Assembly (NCBI GenBank): GCA_046290435.1
Contig: JBKAGO010000048.1
Coordinates: 1 to 64,000, forward strand
Source: CAVQUE01 sp046290435
GTDB lineage: Bacteria > Actinomycetota > Acidimicrobiia > Acidimicrobiales > UBA8592
DNA length: 64,000 nucleotides
Direction of reading: 5' to 3'
Of this stretch, positions 52,793 to 60,764 are shown piece after piece. The stretch's first letter is position 1; each line of letters begins with the position of its first letter. The position numbers and the translations under genes were made by a program. The notes beneath the pieces are model-generated. The model saw only the letters and a program-made list of their open reading frames with translations. It searched no databases and was not told where the DNA came from.

Positions 52793-54139
52793 TCATGTGT
52801 GCTCCCGGTAGCGCTCGCGCTCCCAGTCGTTGACCTCGTCGGGGTCGGCGCTGTGCTCGGCGCCGAGCGCGGCTTCGGCTCGGGCGATGCTGACGTAGCT
52901 GCGGGAGAACACATCACCAAGCATCCCAGCCAGATCGCTGCCGTCGTACGCGTCGATGGCGCCGTCGAGGTCGACGGGCAGCGCCGGCCGGTCGCCGGGG
53001 TTGCCGTACATGTCGCCTGCACCCATCTCGTCGAGCTCGAGGCCACGTTCGATGCCGTCGGCGCCGGCGGCCAGGATCGCGGCGATGACCAGGTAGGGGT
53101 TGGCGTCGGCACCCGCCGAGCGGAACTCCACACGGTTGGCAGAGGAGTTGGGCTCGACGACACAACGCGCCAGCACCGTGCGGTTGTCGAGACCCCAGCA
53201 GACGTGGGTGGGGGCGAAGGTGTAGGGCCGGATGCGCTTGGGGCCGTTGACCGTGGGTGCACCGAGCAGGGTCATGGCCCTGGCGTGGTGCAGCAGGCCG
53301 GCGGTCCAGTGCGCCATGAGGCCTTCGGGCAGGTGCTGGCAGGCGGCGAAGGCGTTGGCGCCGTTGCTGCGCAGGCTGGTGTGGACGTGCATCCCCGAGC
53401 CGGACTGGTCGGCCCACGGCTTGGGCATGAACGTCGCCCGCAGGCCGTGGGCGACGGCGACCTGCTTGACGATGCTCTTGAACAGCACCGTGTTGTCGGC
53501 CATGGTCATCGCGTCGGCGGGGCCGGTGTTGATCTCGATCTGGCCGGGCCCGTACTCGGCGTTGGACGACTCGACCTCGATGCCCGCGCCGGCGACGGCG
53601 TCGCGCATGGCGTGGAGGGCGTCCTCGAGCTCGAGCGCGTCGGTCAGCGAGCTGTACTGGATGTGGTCCTGCACCCGCTGCCAGTCGGGGGTGCACAGGT
53701 AGAACTCGAGCTCGGTGGCCACCAGCGGATCGAGGCCCAGCGCCTTGCAACGTTCGATCTGGCGTTCCAGCACCCCACGCGGTGCCAGCAGGTGCGGCGA
53801 GCCGTGGGGATCGAACGCGTCGGCGAAGGCCAACGCATACCCGGGACGGTGGGTCAACAGCCGCAGCGTGGTGACGTCGGGGATCAGCGCACAGTCGAGG
53901 TAGCCGCTGTCCATGTTGACGAACTCGTTGTCCGGCAGGTCGTTGGCGATGTCGAAGACGAACATGGCGTCGGCGATGTTGACGCCACTGGTCAGGGTGC
54001 GGCCGAAGAACCGTTCGACCGGTACCCGCTTGCCGCGCAGGTGCCCCTGGGTGTCGGGTGCAGCGACCTCGACGGTGTGGATGCCGGCGGCAGTTGCACG
54101 CGCCCGGGCCGACTCGATGGCTTCGGGGTCGATGATCAT
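52793..54139 (-). CDS. Glutamine synthetase-like gamma-glutamyl amine ligase
   Basis: ATG 54139 has AGGAG upstream and gives 448 residues. GS motifs are present: ATELEFYL (Glu143, Glu145), NAEYGPGQIEINTG (Glu195, Glu202), KPWADQSGSGMHVHTSL, and NRVEFRSAGADANPYLVIAAILAAGADGIERGLEL. The enzyme would couple glutamate to an amine with ATP. The adenylylation loop typical of primary GlnA is not evident. Its setting beside P450, aminotransferase and transporter genes points to an amine-modifying member of the PuuA/GlnA3/IpuC type rather than ammonium assimilation. The amine is unknown. Confidence 0.92.
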   Translation of the reverse strand: MIIDPEAIESARARATAAGIHTVEVAAPDTQGHLRGKRVPVERFFGRTLTSGVNIADAMFVFDIANDLPDNEFVNMDSGYLDCALIPDVTTLRLLTHRPGYALAFADAFDPHGSPHLLAPRGVLERQIERCKALGLDPLVATELEFYLCTPDWQRVQDHIQYSSLTDALELEDALHAMRDAVAGAGIEVESSNAEYGPGQIEINTGPADAMTMADNTVLFKSIVKQVAVAHGLRATFMPKPWADQSGSGMHVHTSLRSNGANAFAACQHLPEGLMAHWTAGLLHHARAMTLLGAPTVNGPKRIRPYTFAPTHVCWGLDNRTVLARCVVEPNSSANRVEFRSAGADANPYLVIAAILAAGADGIERGLELDEMGAGDMYGNPGDRPALPVDLDGAIDAYDGSDLAGMLGDVFSRSYVSIARAEAALGAEHSADPDEVNDWERERYREHT

Positions 54140-54168
54140 GGGCACTCCTGTTACTCCTGATGCTGGCG

Positions 54169-55140
54169 TCATGGGACGAGGACGATGCGGCCGCGGGTGT
54201 CGCCGGCGCGCAGACGGTCGTGGGCGAGTTGGGCGTCGGCGAGGGCCATGACGTCGACGGGCGCGACGATGGACGGCTCGCTCCGGGCGAGGTCGAGGAG
54301 CTCGTCGAGCTGGGCGGGGCTGCCCCAGACGCTGGTGAGGAACCGGGCCTCGTGGGGGACGGCCGCGAAGCCGAACGGGATTCGGCCACCGGCCAACCCG
54401 ACGACGATGACCGCTCCCTGCTTGGCCACCGAGGTGGCCGCCGCGGTGAGCGTGGCCTCGGCACCGATGAAGTCGATGACCACGTCGACGCTGCCGCTGG
54501 TGCCGGCGAGCTCGTCGGGGGCGGCGGCTTCGTGGGCGCCGATGTCGAGGGCCGTGGCGCGCTTGTCGACGGCGAGGTCGACGGCGACGACGGTGGCCTC
54601 CGACAGCAGCCGGAGGTAGCGGATGGCGAACTGGCCGAGCCCGCCGGCGCCGATCACCATCACCCGGCCGGGCCGGCCGAGGCGGTCGAGCTCGCCGAGG
54701 GTGTGGCGCACGGCGCGGTAGGCGGTGAGCCCGCCACAGGCCAGCGGCGCAGATGCGACGGGGTCGAGGTCACCCAGGGCGTGCAGGAACGACACGTCGC
54801 GCACGTGCATGCGTTCGGCGTAGCCGCCGTCGGTGAACAGCCCGGCCTCGGTGGCGTTGCCGCAGATCATGTCGAGCCCGTCGGCGCACTGGGCGCAGCT
54901 CTTGCAGCCCCAGGGGGCGTAGACCATGACGGGTCCGAGCTGGTCGTGGACACCGGTGACCTCGTGGCCGAGCACCAACGGCAGCGGCGACGGGAAGTCG
55001 CCGTCGACCACGTGCAGATCCGAGTGGCACACCCCACACGCCGTGACGTCGATGACCGTGCCACCGTCGACGACGGGCTCGTCGTGCGCCTCGTCGACCC
55101 GCAACGCGGCACCGACGGCGTCGAGCACCACCGCCCTCAT
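54169..55140 (-). CDS. Zinc-dependent alcohol dehydrogenase
   Basis: ATG 55140 gives 323 residues. Catalytic zinc ligands are in GVCHSDLH (Cys38) and LGHEVTG (His59). The structural zinc lobe is GCKSCAQCADGLDMIC (Cys79, Cys82, Cys85, Cys93). The NAD-binding motif is VMVIGAGGLGQFAIRYLR. It oxidises an alcohol to an aldehyde or the reverse. It is slightly shorter than typical ADHs of this group, but all ligands are present. It follows an intergenic hairpin and precedes the GS-like gene by 29 nt, so it belongs to the catabolic cluster. Confidence 0.93.
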   Translation of the reverse strand: MRAVVLDAVGAALRVDEAHDEPVVDGGTVIDVTACGVCHSDLHVVDGDFPSPLPLVLGHEVTGVHDQLGPVMVYAPWGCKSCAQCADGLDMICGNATEAGLFTDGGYAERMHVRDVSFLHALGDLDPVASAPLACGGLTAYRAVRHTLGELDRLGRPGRVMVIGAGGLGQFAIRYLRLLSEATVVAVDLAVDKRATALDIGAHEAAAPDELAGTSGSVDVVIDFIGAEATLTAAATSVAKQGAVIVVGLAGGRIPFGFAAVPHEARFLTSVWGSPAQLDELLDLARSEPSIVAPVDVMALADAQLAHDRLRAGDTRGRIVLVP

Positions 55141-55176
55141 CGGACACCACCCTGCGAACCGCTGGGCCGCGGACCA

Positions 55177-55269
55177 CTGGGGTCAAGTCGTACTTTCAAC
55201 CAACTCTCGTACCGCGGACCACCAGGCACCGATGACTCGGAGTTGGTTGAAAGTACGACTTGACCCCAG
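55177..55269. repeat. Long perfect inverted repeat (hairpin), second copy in the cluster
   Basis: Arms of 30 bp (55177-55206 and 55240-55269) are exact complements and match those at 52674, while the 33-nt loop is unrelated. It sits between the acyl-CoA dehydrogenase stop and the alcohol dehydrogenase start. Confidence 0.92.
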
Positions 55270-55294
55270 CCCTCCAGGGCACCCGTGCGCGCCA

Positions 55295-56464
55295 TCAGTA
55301 GCTCTTCGGGAGGTCGAGGCACTGTTGGCCGACGAACGCGAGGATCAGGTTGTTGTTGATGGGGGCCACCTTGTAGAGCCGGGTCTCGCGCAGCTTGCGC
55401 TCGATGTCGTACTCGACGGCGAAACCGAAGCCGCCGTGGGTGTCGAGAGCGGCGTTGCCCGCCGCCCAGGAGGCTTCGCTGGCCAGGAGCTTGGCCATGT
55501 TGGCCTCGACCCCGCAGGGCTCGTCGGCGTCGAAGAGCCGGGCGGCCTCGTAGCGCATGAGGTCGGCGGCGCGCAGGTCGGCGTAGGCCCGGGCCAGCGG
55601 GAACTGCACACCCTGGTTGGTGCCGATGGGCCGACCGAACACCTCGCGCTCGTTGGCGTAGGCCGAGGCCCGCTCGAGGAAGAACCGGCCGTCGCCGATG
55701 CACTCGGCGGCGATCAGGATGCGCTCGGCGTTCATGCCGTCGAGGATGTGGCGGAACCCCATGCCCTCGGTGCCGATCAGGGCGTCGGCGGGAATGACGA
55801 CGTCGTCGAAGAACACCTCGGTGGTCGAGTGGTTCATCCACGTCGGAATGGGGTTGATGGTCAGCCCCGGCACGAGCTCGCCGTCGTCGCCGCGCAGCTC
55901 GACGAGGAACACCGACAGCCCACCGGTGCGTGACTCGACCTCGTCGATGGGGGTGGTGCGGGCCAGCAGGATCATGAGATCGGAGTGCAGCGCCCGCGAC
56001 GTCCAGATCTTCTGTCCGTTGATCCGCCACGTGTCGCCGTCGCGCACGGCGCGGGTGCGGATGTTGGTCGTCTCCGATCCCGCGACGGGCTCGGTCACCC
56101 CGAAGGCCTGGAGCCGCAGCCGCCCGTCGGCGATCTTGGGCAGGTAGTGCTCCTTCTGGGCGTCGGAGCCGTGACGGAGCAGGGTGCCCATGACGTACAT
56201 CTGGGCGTGGCAGGCGCTGGGGTTGCCGCCGCTCGCGGCGATCTCTTCGAGGATGACGGTTGCGCCGGTGAGGCTGAGCCCGCCACCGCCGTACTCCGGT
56301 GGGATGAGCGCACTGAGCCAGCCCTGGGTGGTGAGCTCGGTGACGAACTCGGTGGGATAGCGGTCGGGTTCGAGGCTGCGCCAGTACTCGTTGCCGTACT
56401 TGTCGCACAGACGCCGCACCTCGGTGCGGATGTCGTCGAACTCGGTGGGGGCACTGAACTTCAC
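55295..56464 (-). CDS. Acyl-CoA dehydrogenase
   Basis: GTG 56464 overlaps the GntR stop (GTGA), has GGAG upstream and gives 389 residues. Motifs are IPPEYGGGGLSLTGATVILEEIAASGG, FGVTEPVAGSETTNIRTRAV, WRINGQKIWTSRALHSDLMILLARTT, REVFGRPIGTNQGVQFPLARAYADLRAADLMRYEAARL and LDTHGGFGFAVEYDIERKLRETRLYKVAPINNNLILAFVGQQ. It oxidises an acyl-CoA with FAD. Translational coupling to the GntR regulator suggests that this gene is controlled by it and belongs to the cluster's pathway. Confidence 0.94.
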   Translation of the reverse strand: MKFSAPTEFDDIRTEVRRLCDKYGNEYWRSLEPDRYPTEFVTELTTQGWLSALIPPEYGGGGLSLTGATVILEEIAASGGNPSACHAQMYVMGTLLRHGSDAQKEHYLPKIADGRLRLQAFGVTEPVAGSETTNIRTRAVRDGDTWRINGQKIWTSRALHSDLMILLARTTPIDEVESRTGGLSVFLVELRGDDGELVPGLTINPIPTWMNHSTTEVFFDDVVIPADALIGTEGMGFRHILDGMNAERILIAAECIGDGRFFLERASAYANEREVFGRPIGTNQGVQFPLARAYADLRAADLMRYEAARLFDADEPCGVEANMAKLLASEASWAAGNAALDTHGGFGFAVEYDIERKLRETRLYKVAPINNNLILAFVGQQCLDLPKSY

Positions 56465-57216
56465 GGATTGCTCCGGTTCTGTGTCGGGGGGACGGATGTG
56501 GAGGCGGACACGAGAGCCCCGCTCGACCCGAGAGCGTCGTCCCAGAAGCCGCTGGCCCGCAGGGCCTCCGCGGCGGCGAGCCCGCTCTGGCGCAGGTGCT
56601 CCTCCATGGCCTGGCGGGCCCGGTCGGGGTCCCGGGCGATGACGGCTTCGAGGATCGCGGCGTGCTGATCGATCGCCCGCCGGTTCCAGCCGTCGGCGAA
56701 CTCGTAGTAGTCGGTGGGCACCGACCGTTCGAGCAACCGCAGCAGCCATCGGGTGCGTCGAGGGGCGACGGTGTTGAGGATCCGGTGGAACTCGAAGTTC
56801 AACCGGGACAGATCCTCGCCGTCGTCACGGTGTCGGCTGAAGCGGGCATGGATGGCCTCGAGCTCGGCGATCTGCTCGTCCTCGAGCGTTGCGGCCGCCA
56901 TCGCCGCGGCCCGACCGGCCACCACGCCGTAGAGCTCGTAGTGGTCGACGATGTCCTCCGGGGCCAGGTGCGCGACCGACGCCCCCCGCCGGGGCGTGAC
57001 GTCGAGCAGACCCTCCTGGCCGAGGATGACCAGCGCCTCACGTATGGGACTGCGGCTGACGTCGAGCGCAGCGGCGATGGCTTCCTGGTCGATACGGGTG
57101 CCGGGGCGGAGCGATCCGGTGAGGATGAGGTCGCGCACATAGGCCGCGACCTCGTCTGCGAGGCCGCCCCGGCGGCGGGCGCCGGGGTGGGGTCGGGGGT
57201 ACGTCGATGCGGTCAT
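56461..57216 (-). CDS. GntR-family transcriptional regulator (FCD subfamily)
   Basis: ATG 57216 gives 251 residues. The winged helix is ADEVAAYVRDLILTGSLRPGTRIDQEAIAAALDVSRSPIREALVILGQEGLLDVTPRRGASVA (20-82). The C-terminal FCD ligand domain has DHYELYGVVAGRAAAMAA, RLNFEFHRIL and HAAILEAVIARDPDRARQAMEEHL, with the metal-binding Asp/His positions. Such regulators sense acidic metabolites and usually repress neighbouring catabolic and transport genes. A palindrome (57229-57252) upstream of its own start is a likely autoregulatory operator. It is translationally coupled to the acyl-CoA dehydrogenase. Confidence 0.95.
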   Translation of the reverse strand: MTASTYPRPHPGARRRGGLADEVAAYVRDLILTGSLRPGTRIDQEAIAAALDVSRSPIREALVILGQEGLLDVTPRRGASVAHLAPEDIVDHYELYGVVAGRAAAMAAATLEDEQIAELEAIHARFSRHRDDGEDLSRLNFEFHRILNTVAPRRTRWLLRLLERSVPTDYYEFADGWNRRAIDQHAAILEAVIARDPDRARQAMEEHLRQSGLAAAEALRASGFWDDALGSSGALVSASTSVPPTQNRSNP

Positions 57217-57228
57217 GTCAGACGAATA

Positions 57229-57252
57229 CCGCATATTGCATGAAAAATGCGG
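57229..57252. promoter_or_regulatory. Candidate GntR operator
   Basis: CCGCAT (57229-57234) and ATGCGG (57247-57252) are inverted half-sites around an AT-rich centre, ATTGCATGAAAA, 13 nt before the GntR start. AT-rich sequence is rare in this window, which supports a regulatory role. Confidence 0.5.
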
Positions 57253-57289
57253 CTCGAGCCGAAGCTGGTGTCGTCGTATCGCATGTCGA

Positions 57290-59167
57290 TCAGCCCGCAC
57301 CTGCAGTCGGCGCCGCAGACCCGAGGTAGGCGGCCTGCACCAGCGGGTCGGCGCTGATCTCCGCGGGCGTGCCGTGCGCGATGACCGCACCCTGGTCGAG
57401 GCAGTAGATGCGTTCGCTGATACCGGTGATGAAGCCCAGGTCGTGGTCGATGACGACCACGCCTGCGCCGACGAGACCGGCCATGGTGCGGACCTGGTCG
57501 ATCATCACGAGCGACTCGGCATCGCTCATGCCCGACGTCGGCTCGTCGAGCAACAGGAACGTCGGGGCCATCGCCGTGGCGCGGGCGAGCTCGAGGCGTC
57601 GGGCGTTGCCGTAGTCGAGTTCGCGGGCGCGTCGGTCGCGGTGCTCCCAGATGCCCGCGGCGGCGATGAGCTCGTCGACGGTCGGGAGCGAGCGGTCCCC
57701 GCGGTGGGCACGGGCCACGAGCAGCGACACCTCGACGTTCTCCCGCACCGTGAGCGCCCCGAACAGCCGCAGATTCTGGAAGGTCCGGACGAGGCCGGCC
57801 CGGGCGATGCGATGGGGCGGCGCCCCGGTGATGTCGCGGTCGTCGATGGACACGGTGCCCTCGGTGGCCGCGACCATGCCGGTGATGACGTTCACCAGGG
57901 TCGTCTTGCCGGCGCCGTTGGGACCGATGATGCCGACGACCTCTCCTCCTCCGGCCTCGAGACCGGCCCCGTCGAGAGCCCGGAAACCACCGAACGCCAC
58001 GCTGACCTCGTCGGCACGCAGGACGACGGTGCGGTCGGGTTCGATCTGCGGGAGTGCCTCGGGCTGCTCTGCGCCGCCGGGACTCAAACGGCGGCGCATC
58101 CAGGTGTCGAGCTCCCAGTCGTCGAGAAGCCCCGACGGCCGCCAGATCATGAAGGCCAGCATCGACACGCCCAGGAACACCGTCTGCAGGTTCTCCCTGA
58201 AGATCCAGTCGAGTGGCGCCGAGTCGAGCCCGAGCCCGAAGACCTCGAAGCCCTCCTGGCCCATCCGTCGGGCCAGCTCGCGCCCGATGGTGATGACGAC
58301 GACCCCGACGATGGCGCCGGTGACGCTGTTGCGGCCGCCCACGATGAGCATCACCAGGGTGACCAGCGTGAGGTCGAAGAAGAAGTTGTCCGGCAGGATC
58401 GACCCCGTCTCGTACACCCGCAGGCTCGCCCCGACCGAGACGACCGCCACGGACAACAACAGCGCGACCATCTGCTGCACCAGGGGATCGACACCCATTG
58501 CCCGCGCTGCCAGGTTGTCCTCGCGTGCCGCCTGCGCGAGGCGGCCGCTGCGGCTGCGGGCGAACAGGAGCGCGACGAGGATCGTGCCGAACAGCGCGCT
58601 GTAGATGGGCGTTCGGCTGTCGAGGTTCTCGCCGATGCCGAAGGACAGCCCGGCCCGTTCGCCTGCGGTCAGCTCGGGCCAGTTGCGGGCGACTTCATGG
58701 GTGACGAACAACAACGCGAGGGTGATGACCGTTGCTGCGACCGCGCCCGATTGCGCGCCGGACCGGGCGAGCCCGAGCCCGACGACGACCGCCACGACCA
58801 CCGTCACGACGACGGCGATCATGATCGCCACCCACGGCGAGACGCCGACGTCGGCGAGGCCGAAGGGGGCGTCGGGGATCCGGCCGGCCTTGTCGGCGGG
58901 ATCGATCGCGAAGATCGCGAACGTGTACCCGGCGATGGCGCCGAATCCGATGTGCCCGAACGACAAGACGCCGGTGTTGCCCACGTAGATCTGGATGCCG
59001 ATGACGAGGATGGCGTCGATGAGCGCGATGGTGACCAGGCGCTCGCCGGCCCCGCCGAACGATCCCTGGTAGAGCAGGCCGATGCCGACCACCGCACCGA
59101 AGAGGACGACGGCGGCGAGCACCGGGAAGGCGATGTCTCGACGCAGGTCGGGGAACATCGAACCCAT
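57290..59167 (-). CDS. Branched-chain amino acid-type ABC transporter, fused permease and ATPase (LivM-LivG)
   Basis: The 625-residue protein fuses two usually separate parts. Residues 1-345 are a LivM-type permease with about nine membrane helices (IYVGNTGVLSFGHIGFGAIAGYTFAIFA, MLIVGGRNSVTGAIVGVVVITIGREL). Residues 370-620 are a LivG-type ATPase with Walker A GPNGAGKTT, the Q-loop RTFQNLRLF, the signature-like ELDYGNARRLELARA, Walker B FLLLDEPTSGMSD and a switch His in VIDHDLGF. It is part of the livK-F-H-MG operon that imports an amino-acid-like or other small organic compound. A GntR gene follows 74 nt after it. Confidence 0.94.
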   Translation of the reverse strand: MGSMFPDLRRDIAFPVLAAVVLFGAVVGIGLLYQGSFGGAGERLVTIALIDAILVIGIQIYVGNTGVLSFGHIGFGAIAGYTFAIFAIDPADKAGRIPDAPFGLADVGVSPWVAIMIAVVVTVVVAVVVGLGLARSGAQSGAVAATVITLALLFVTHEVARNWPELTAGERAGLSFGIGENLDSRTPIYSALFGTILVALLFARSRSGRLAQAAREDNLAARAMGVDPLVQQMVALLLSVAVVSVGASLRVYETGSILPDNFFFDLTLVTLVMLIVGGRNSVTGAIVGVVVITIGRELARRMGQEGFEVFGLGLDSAPLDWIFRENLQTVFLGVSMLAFMIWRPSGLLDDWELDTWMRRRLSPGGAEQPEALPQIEPDRTVVLRADEVSVAFGGFRALDGAGLEAGGGEVVGIIGPNGAGKTTLVNVITGMVAATEGTVSIDDRDITGAPPHRIARAGLVRTFQNLRLFGALTVRENVEVSLLVARAHRGDRSLPTVDELIAAAGIWEHRDRRARELDYGNARRLELARATAMAPTFLLLDEPTSGMSDAESLVMIDQVRTMAGLVGAGVVVIDHDLGFITGISERIYCLDQGAVIAHGTPAEISADPLVQAAYLGSAAPTAGAG

Positions 59168-59168
59168 G

Positions 59169-60056
59169 TCAGACCCGTTCCGCGTGTGCGACCGACACGA
59201 TGCCGCCGGGACGGAAGATGAACAGCACGGCGATGAGGAGGAAGACCACGCCGCCGGAGAGGTTCTCGACGCTGCCGGGCAACCACGCCCGCATCAGCAC
59301 CTCGGCCAGGCCGAGCGCGAAGCCGCCGATGACCGCACCGCGCAGGCTCCCGAGCCCGCCGATGAGCGCCGCGAGCACACCCTTGAGCATGGGGTCGATG
59401 CCGGCGCTGGGCGTGGTCTGCCCGGCTCGCATCAGCCAGAACACCCCGGCGATACCTGCCAGGAGACCGGAGAGTGCGAACGCACCGCGGATGACGTTGT
59501 CGGAGCGCACCCCCATGAGACGCGCCGTGTCGAAGTCTGCGGCCGCGGCACGCAACGCCAGGCCGAACATCGTCTTCTGCAGCAGCCAGGTGACCGCCAC
59601 CAACACGACGAGGGTGACGACGATGACGACCGTGTCGTACACCTCGATGCGCAGCGACCCGACCGAGTAGGTGTCGGCCACCCAGTCCGGTCGCCGGAAG
59701 TTCTTGACCGATGCCGAGACGTAGAGCAAGAAGACGGCCGACACGACGAAGTGCACACCGAAGGAGGTGAGCAACAACGTGAACTGGTCGGCGCCGCGCA
59801 CGCGACTGAACGCGATCCATTCGATGAGCAGCGAGGTGGCGACGGCCACCACGATGATCAGCGGCACCACCAGATACCAGGACCAACCGTTGGTGAGGGC
59901 CCAGAAGGCGGCGTAGCCCGACACCGTGATCAGTTCGCCGTGGGCGAAGTTGAGCAGGTGCATGACCCCGAAGATCACGGCGATGCCCAGCGCGAGCAGC
60001 GCGTACGTGCTGCCTCTGCCGAGCCCGTCGATGAGGTTCTGGAGGAACTCGGTCAT
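59169..60056 (-). CDS. Branched-chain amino acid-type ABC transporter permease (LivH)
   Basis: ATG 60056 overlaps the LivF stop and gives 295 residues. It is an all-helical permease with MTEFLQNLIDGLGRGSTYALLALGIAVIFGVMHLLNFAHGELITVSGYAA at the start and PMLKGVLAALIGGLGSLRGAVIGGFALGLAEVLM near the end, both typical of LivH. The family's two permeases form the channel of the importer; the other is fused to an ATPase downstream (1-nt gap). Confidence 0.94.
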   Translation of the reverse strand: MTEFLQNLIDGLGRGSTYALLALGIAVIFGVMHLLNFAHGELITVSGYAAFWALTNGWSWYLVVPLIIVVAVATSLLIEWIAFSRVRGADQFTLLLTSFGVHFVVSAVFLLYVSASVKNFRRPDWVADTYSVGSLRIEVYDTVVIVVTLVVLVAVTWLLQKTMFGLALRAAAADFDTARLMGVRSDNVIRGAFALSGLLAGIAGVFWLMRAGQTTPSAGIDPMLKGVLAALIGGLGSLRGAVIGGFALGLAEVLMRAWLPGSVENLSGGVVFLLIAVLFIFRPGGIVSVAHAERV

Positions 60057-60760
60057 GAGCCACCCCCCACGAACATGTCGAACAGGTCGGCGTTGGCACG
60101 CAGCTCGGCGCCGGTTCCCTCCGCGACGACCTCGCCGCTGCGCAGCACGTACGCCCGGTCGGCGACTTCGAGCATGCGGGTTGCGTTCTGCTCGACGACG
60201 AGAAGGGTGCGCCCGGCGGCGCGTAGCGAATCGATGAGTCCGAACACGAGGTCGACGAGCAAGGGCGCGAGCCCGAGCGACGGCTCGTCCATCATGAGCA
60301 GACGGGGGTCGGACATGAGCGCCCGGGCGATGGCGAGCTGCTGAGCCTCGCCACCGGAGAGATAGCCCGCGCTGGTCGACCAGCGTTTGCCGAGCACGGG
60401 GAACTGTTCGGTCATCTCCTGCAGGAGCTCCGCTCGGCGCGAGGCTGCCACGGTGATGCCGCCGATGCGCAGGTTCTCCTCGACGGTGAGGTCGACGAAG
60501 ATCCGCCGGTGCTCGGGCACCAGCGCCAGGCCCGCCCGCAGCAACTTCTCGGGGGCGGCACCGGTGACGTCGGCGCCGTCGAAGGTCACGGTTCCCGCTG
60601 CGGGACGCAACAGGCCGGCCACCGAGCCGAGGAGCGTGGTCTTGCCCGCACCGTTGGGTCCGATGAGGCCGACGACCTCACCGGACCCGACGTGCAGGGT
60701 GGCGTCACGAAGCGCCGAGATCGACCCGTAGCGAGTGGTCAATCCCGAGACCTCGAGCAC
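60053..60760 (-). CDS. Branched-chain amino acid-type ABC transporter ATPase (LivF)
   Basis: The 235-residue ATPase has Walker A GPNGAGKTTLLGSVAG, a signature YLSGGEAQQLAIARALM, Walker B LLMMDEPSLGLAP and the switch His region replaced by LLVVEQN, as usual in LivF. It starts 4 nt after the binding-protein gene and its stop overlaps livH. It powers the importer together with the LivG half of the fused protein. Confidence 0.95.
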   Translation of the reverse strand: MLEVSGLTTRYGSISALRDATLHVGSGEVVGLIGPNGAGKTTLLGSVAGLLRPAAGTVTFDGADVTGAAPEKLLRAGLALVPEHRRIFVDLTVEENLRIGGITVAASRRAELLQEMTEQFPVLGKRWSTSAGYLSGGEAQQLAIARALMSDPRLLMMDEPSLGLAPLLVDLVFGLIDSLRAAGRTLLVVEQNATRMLEVADRAYVLRSGEVVAEGTGAELRANADLFDMFVGGGS

Positions 60761-60764
60761 CGGA

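Noticed and set aside
57215..59221. 668-codon plus-strand open frame
   Set aside because: Antisense to the fused ABC transporter gene; the acidic, His-rich product has no fold-like pattern.
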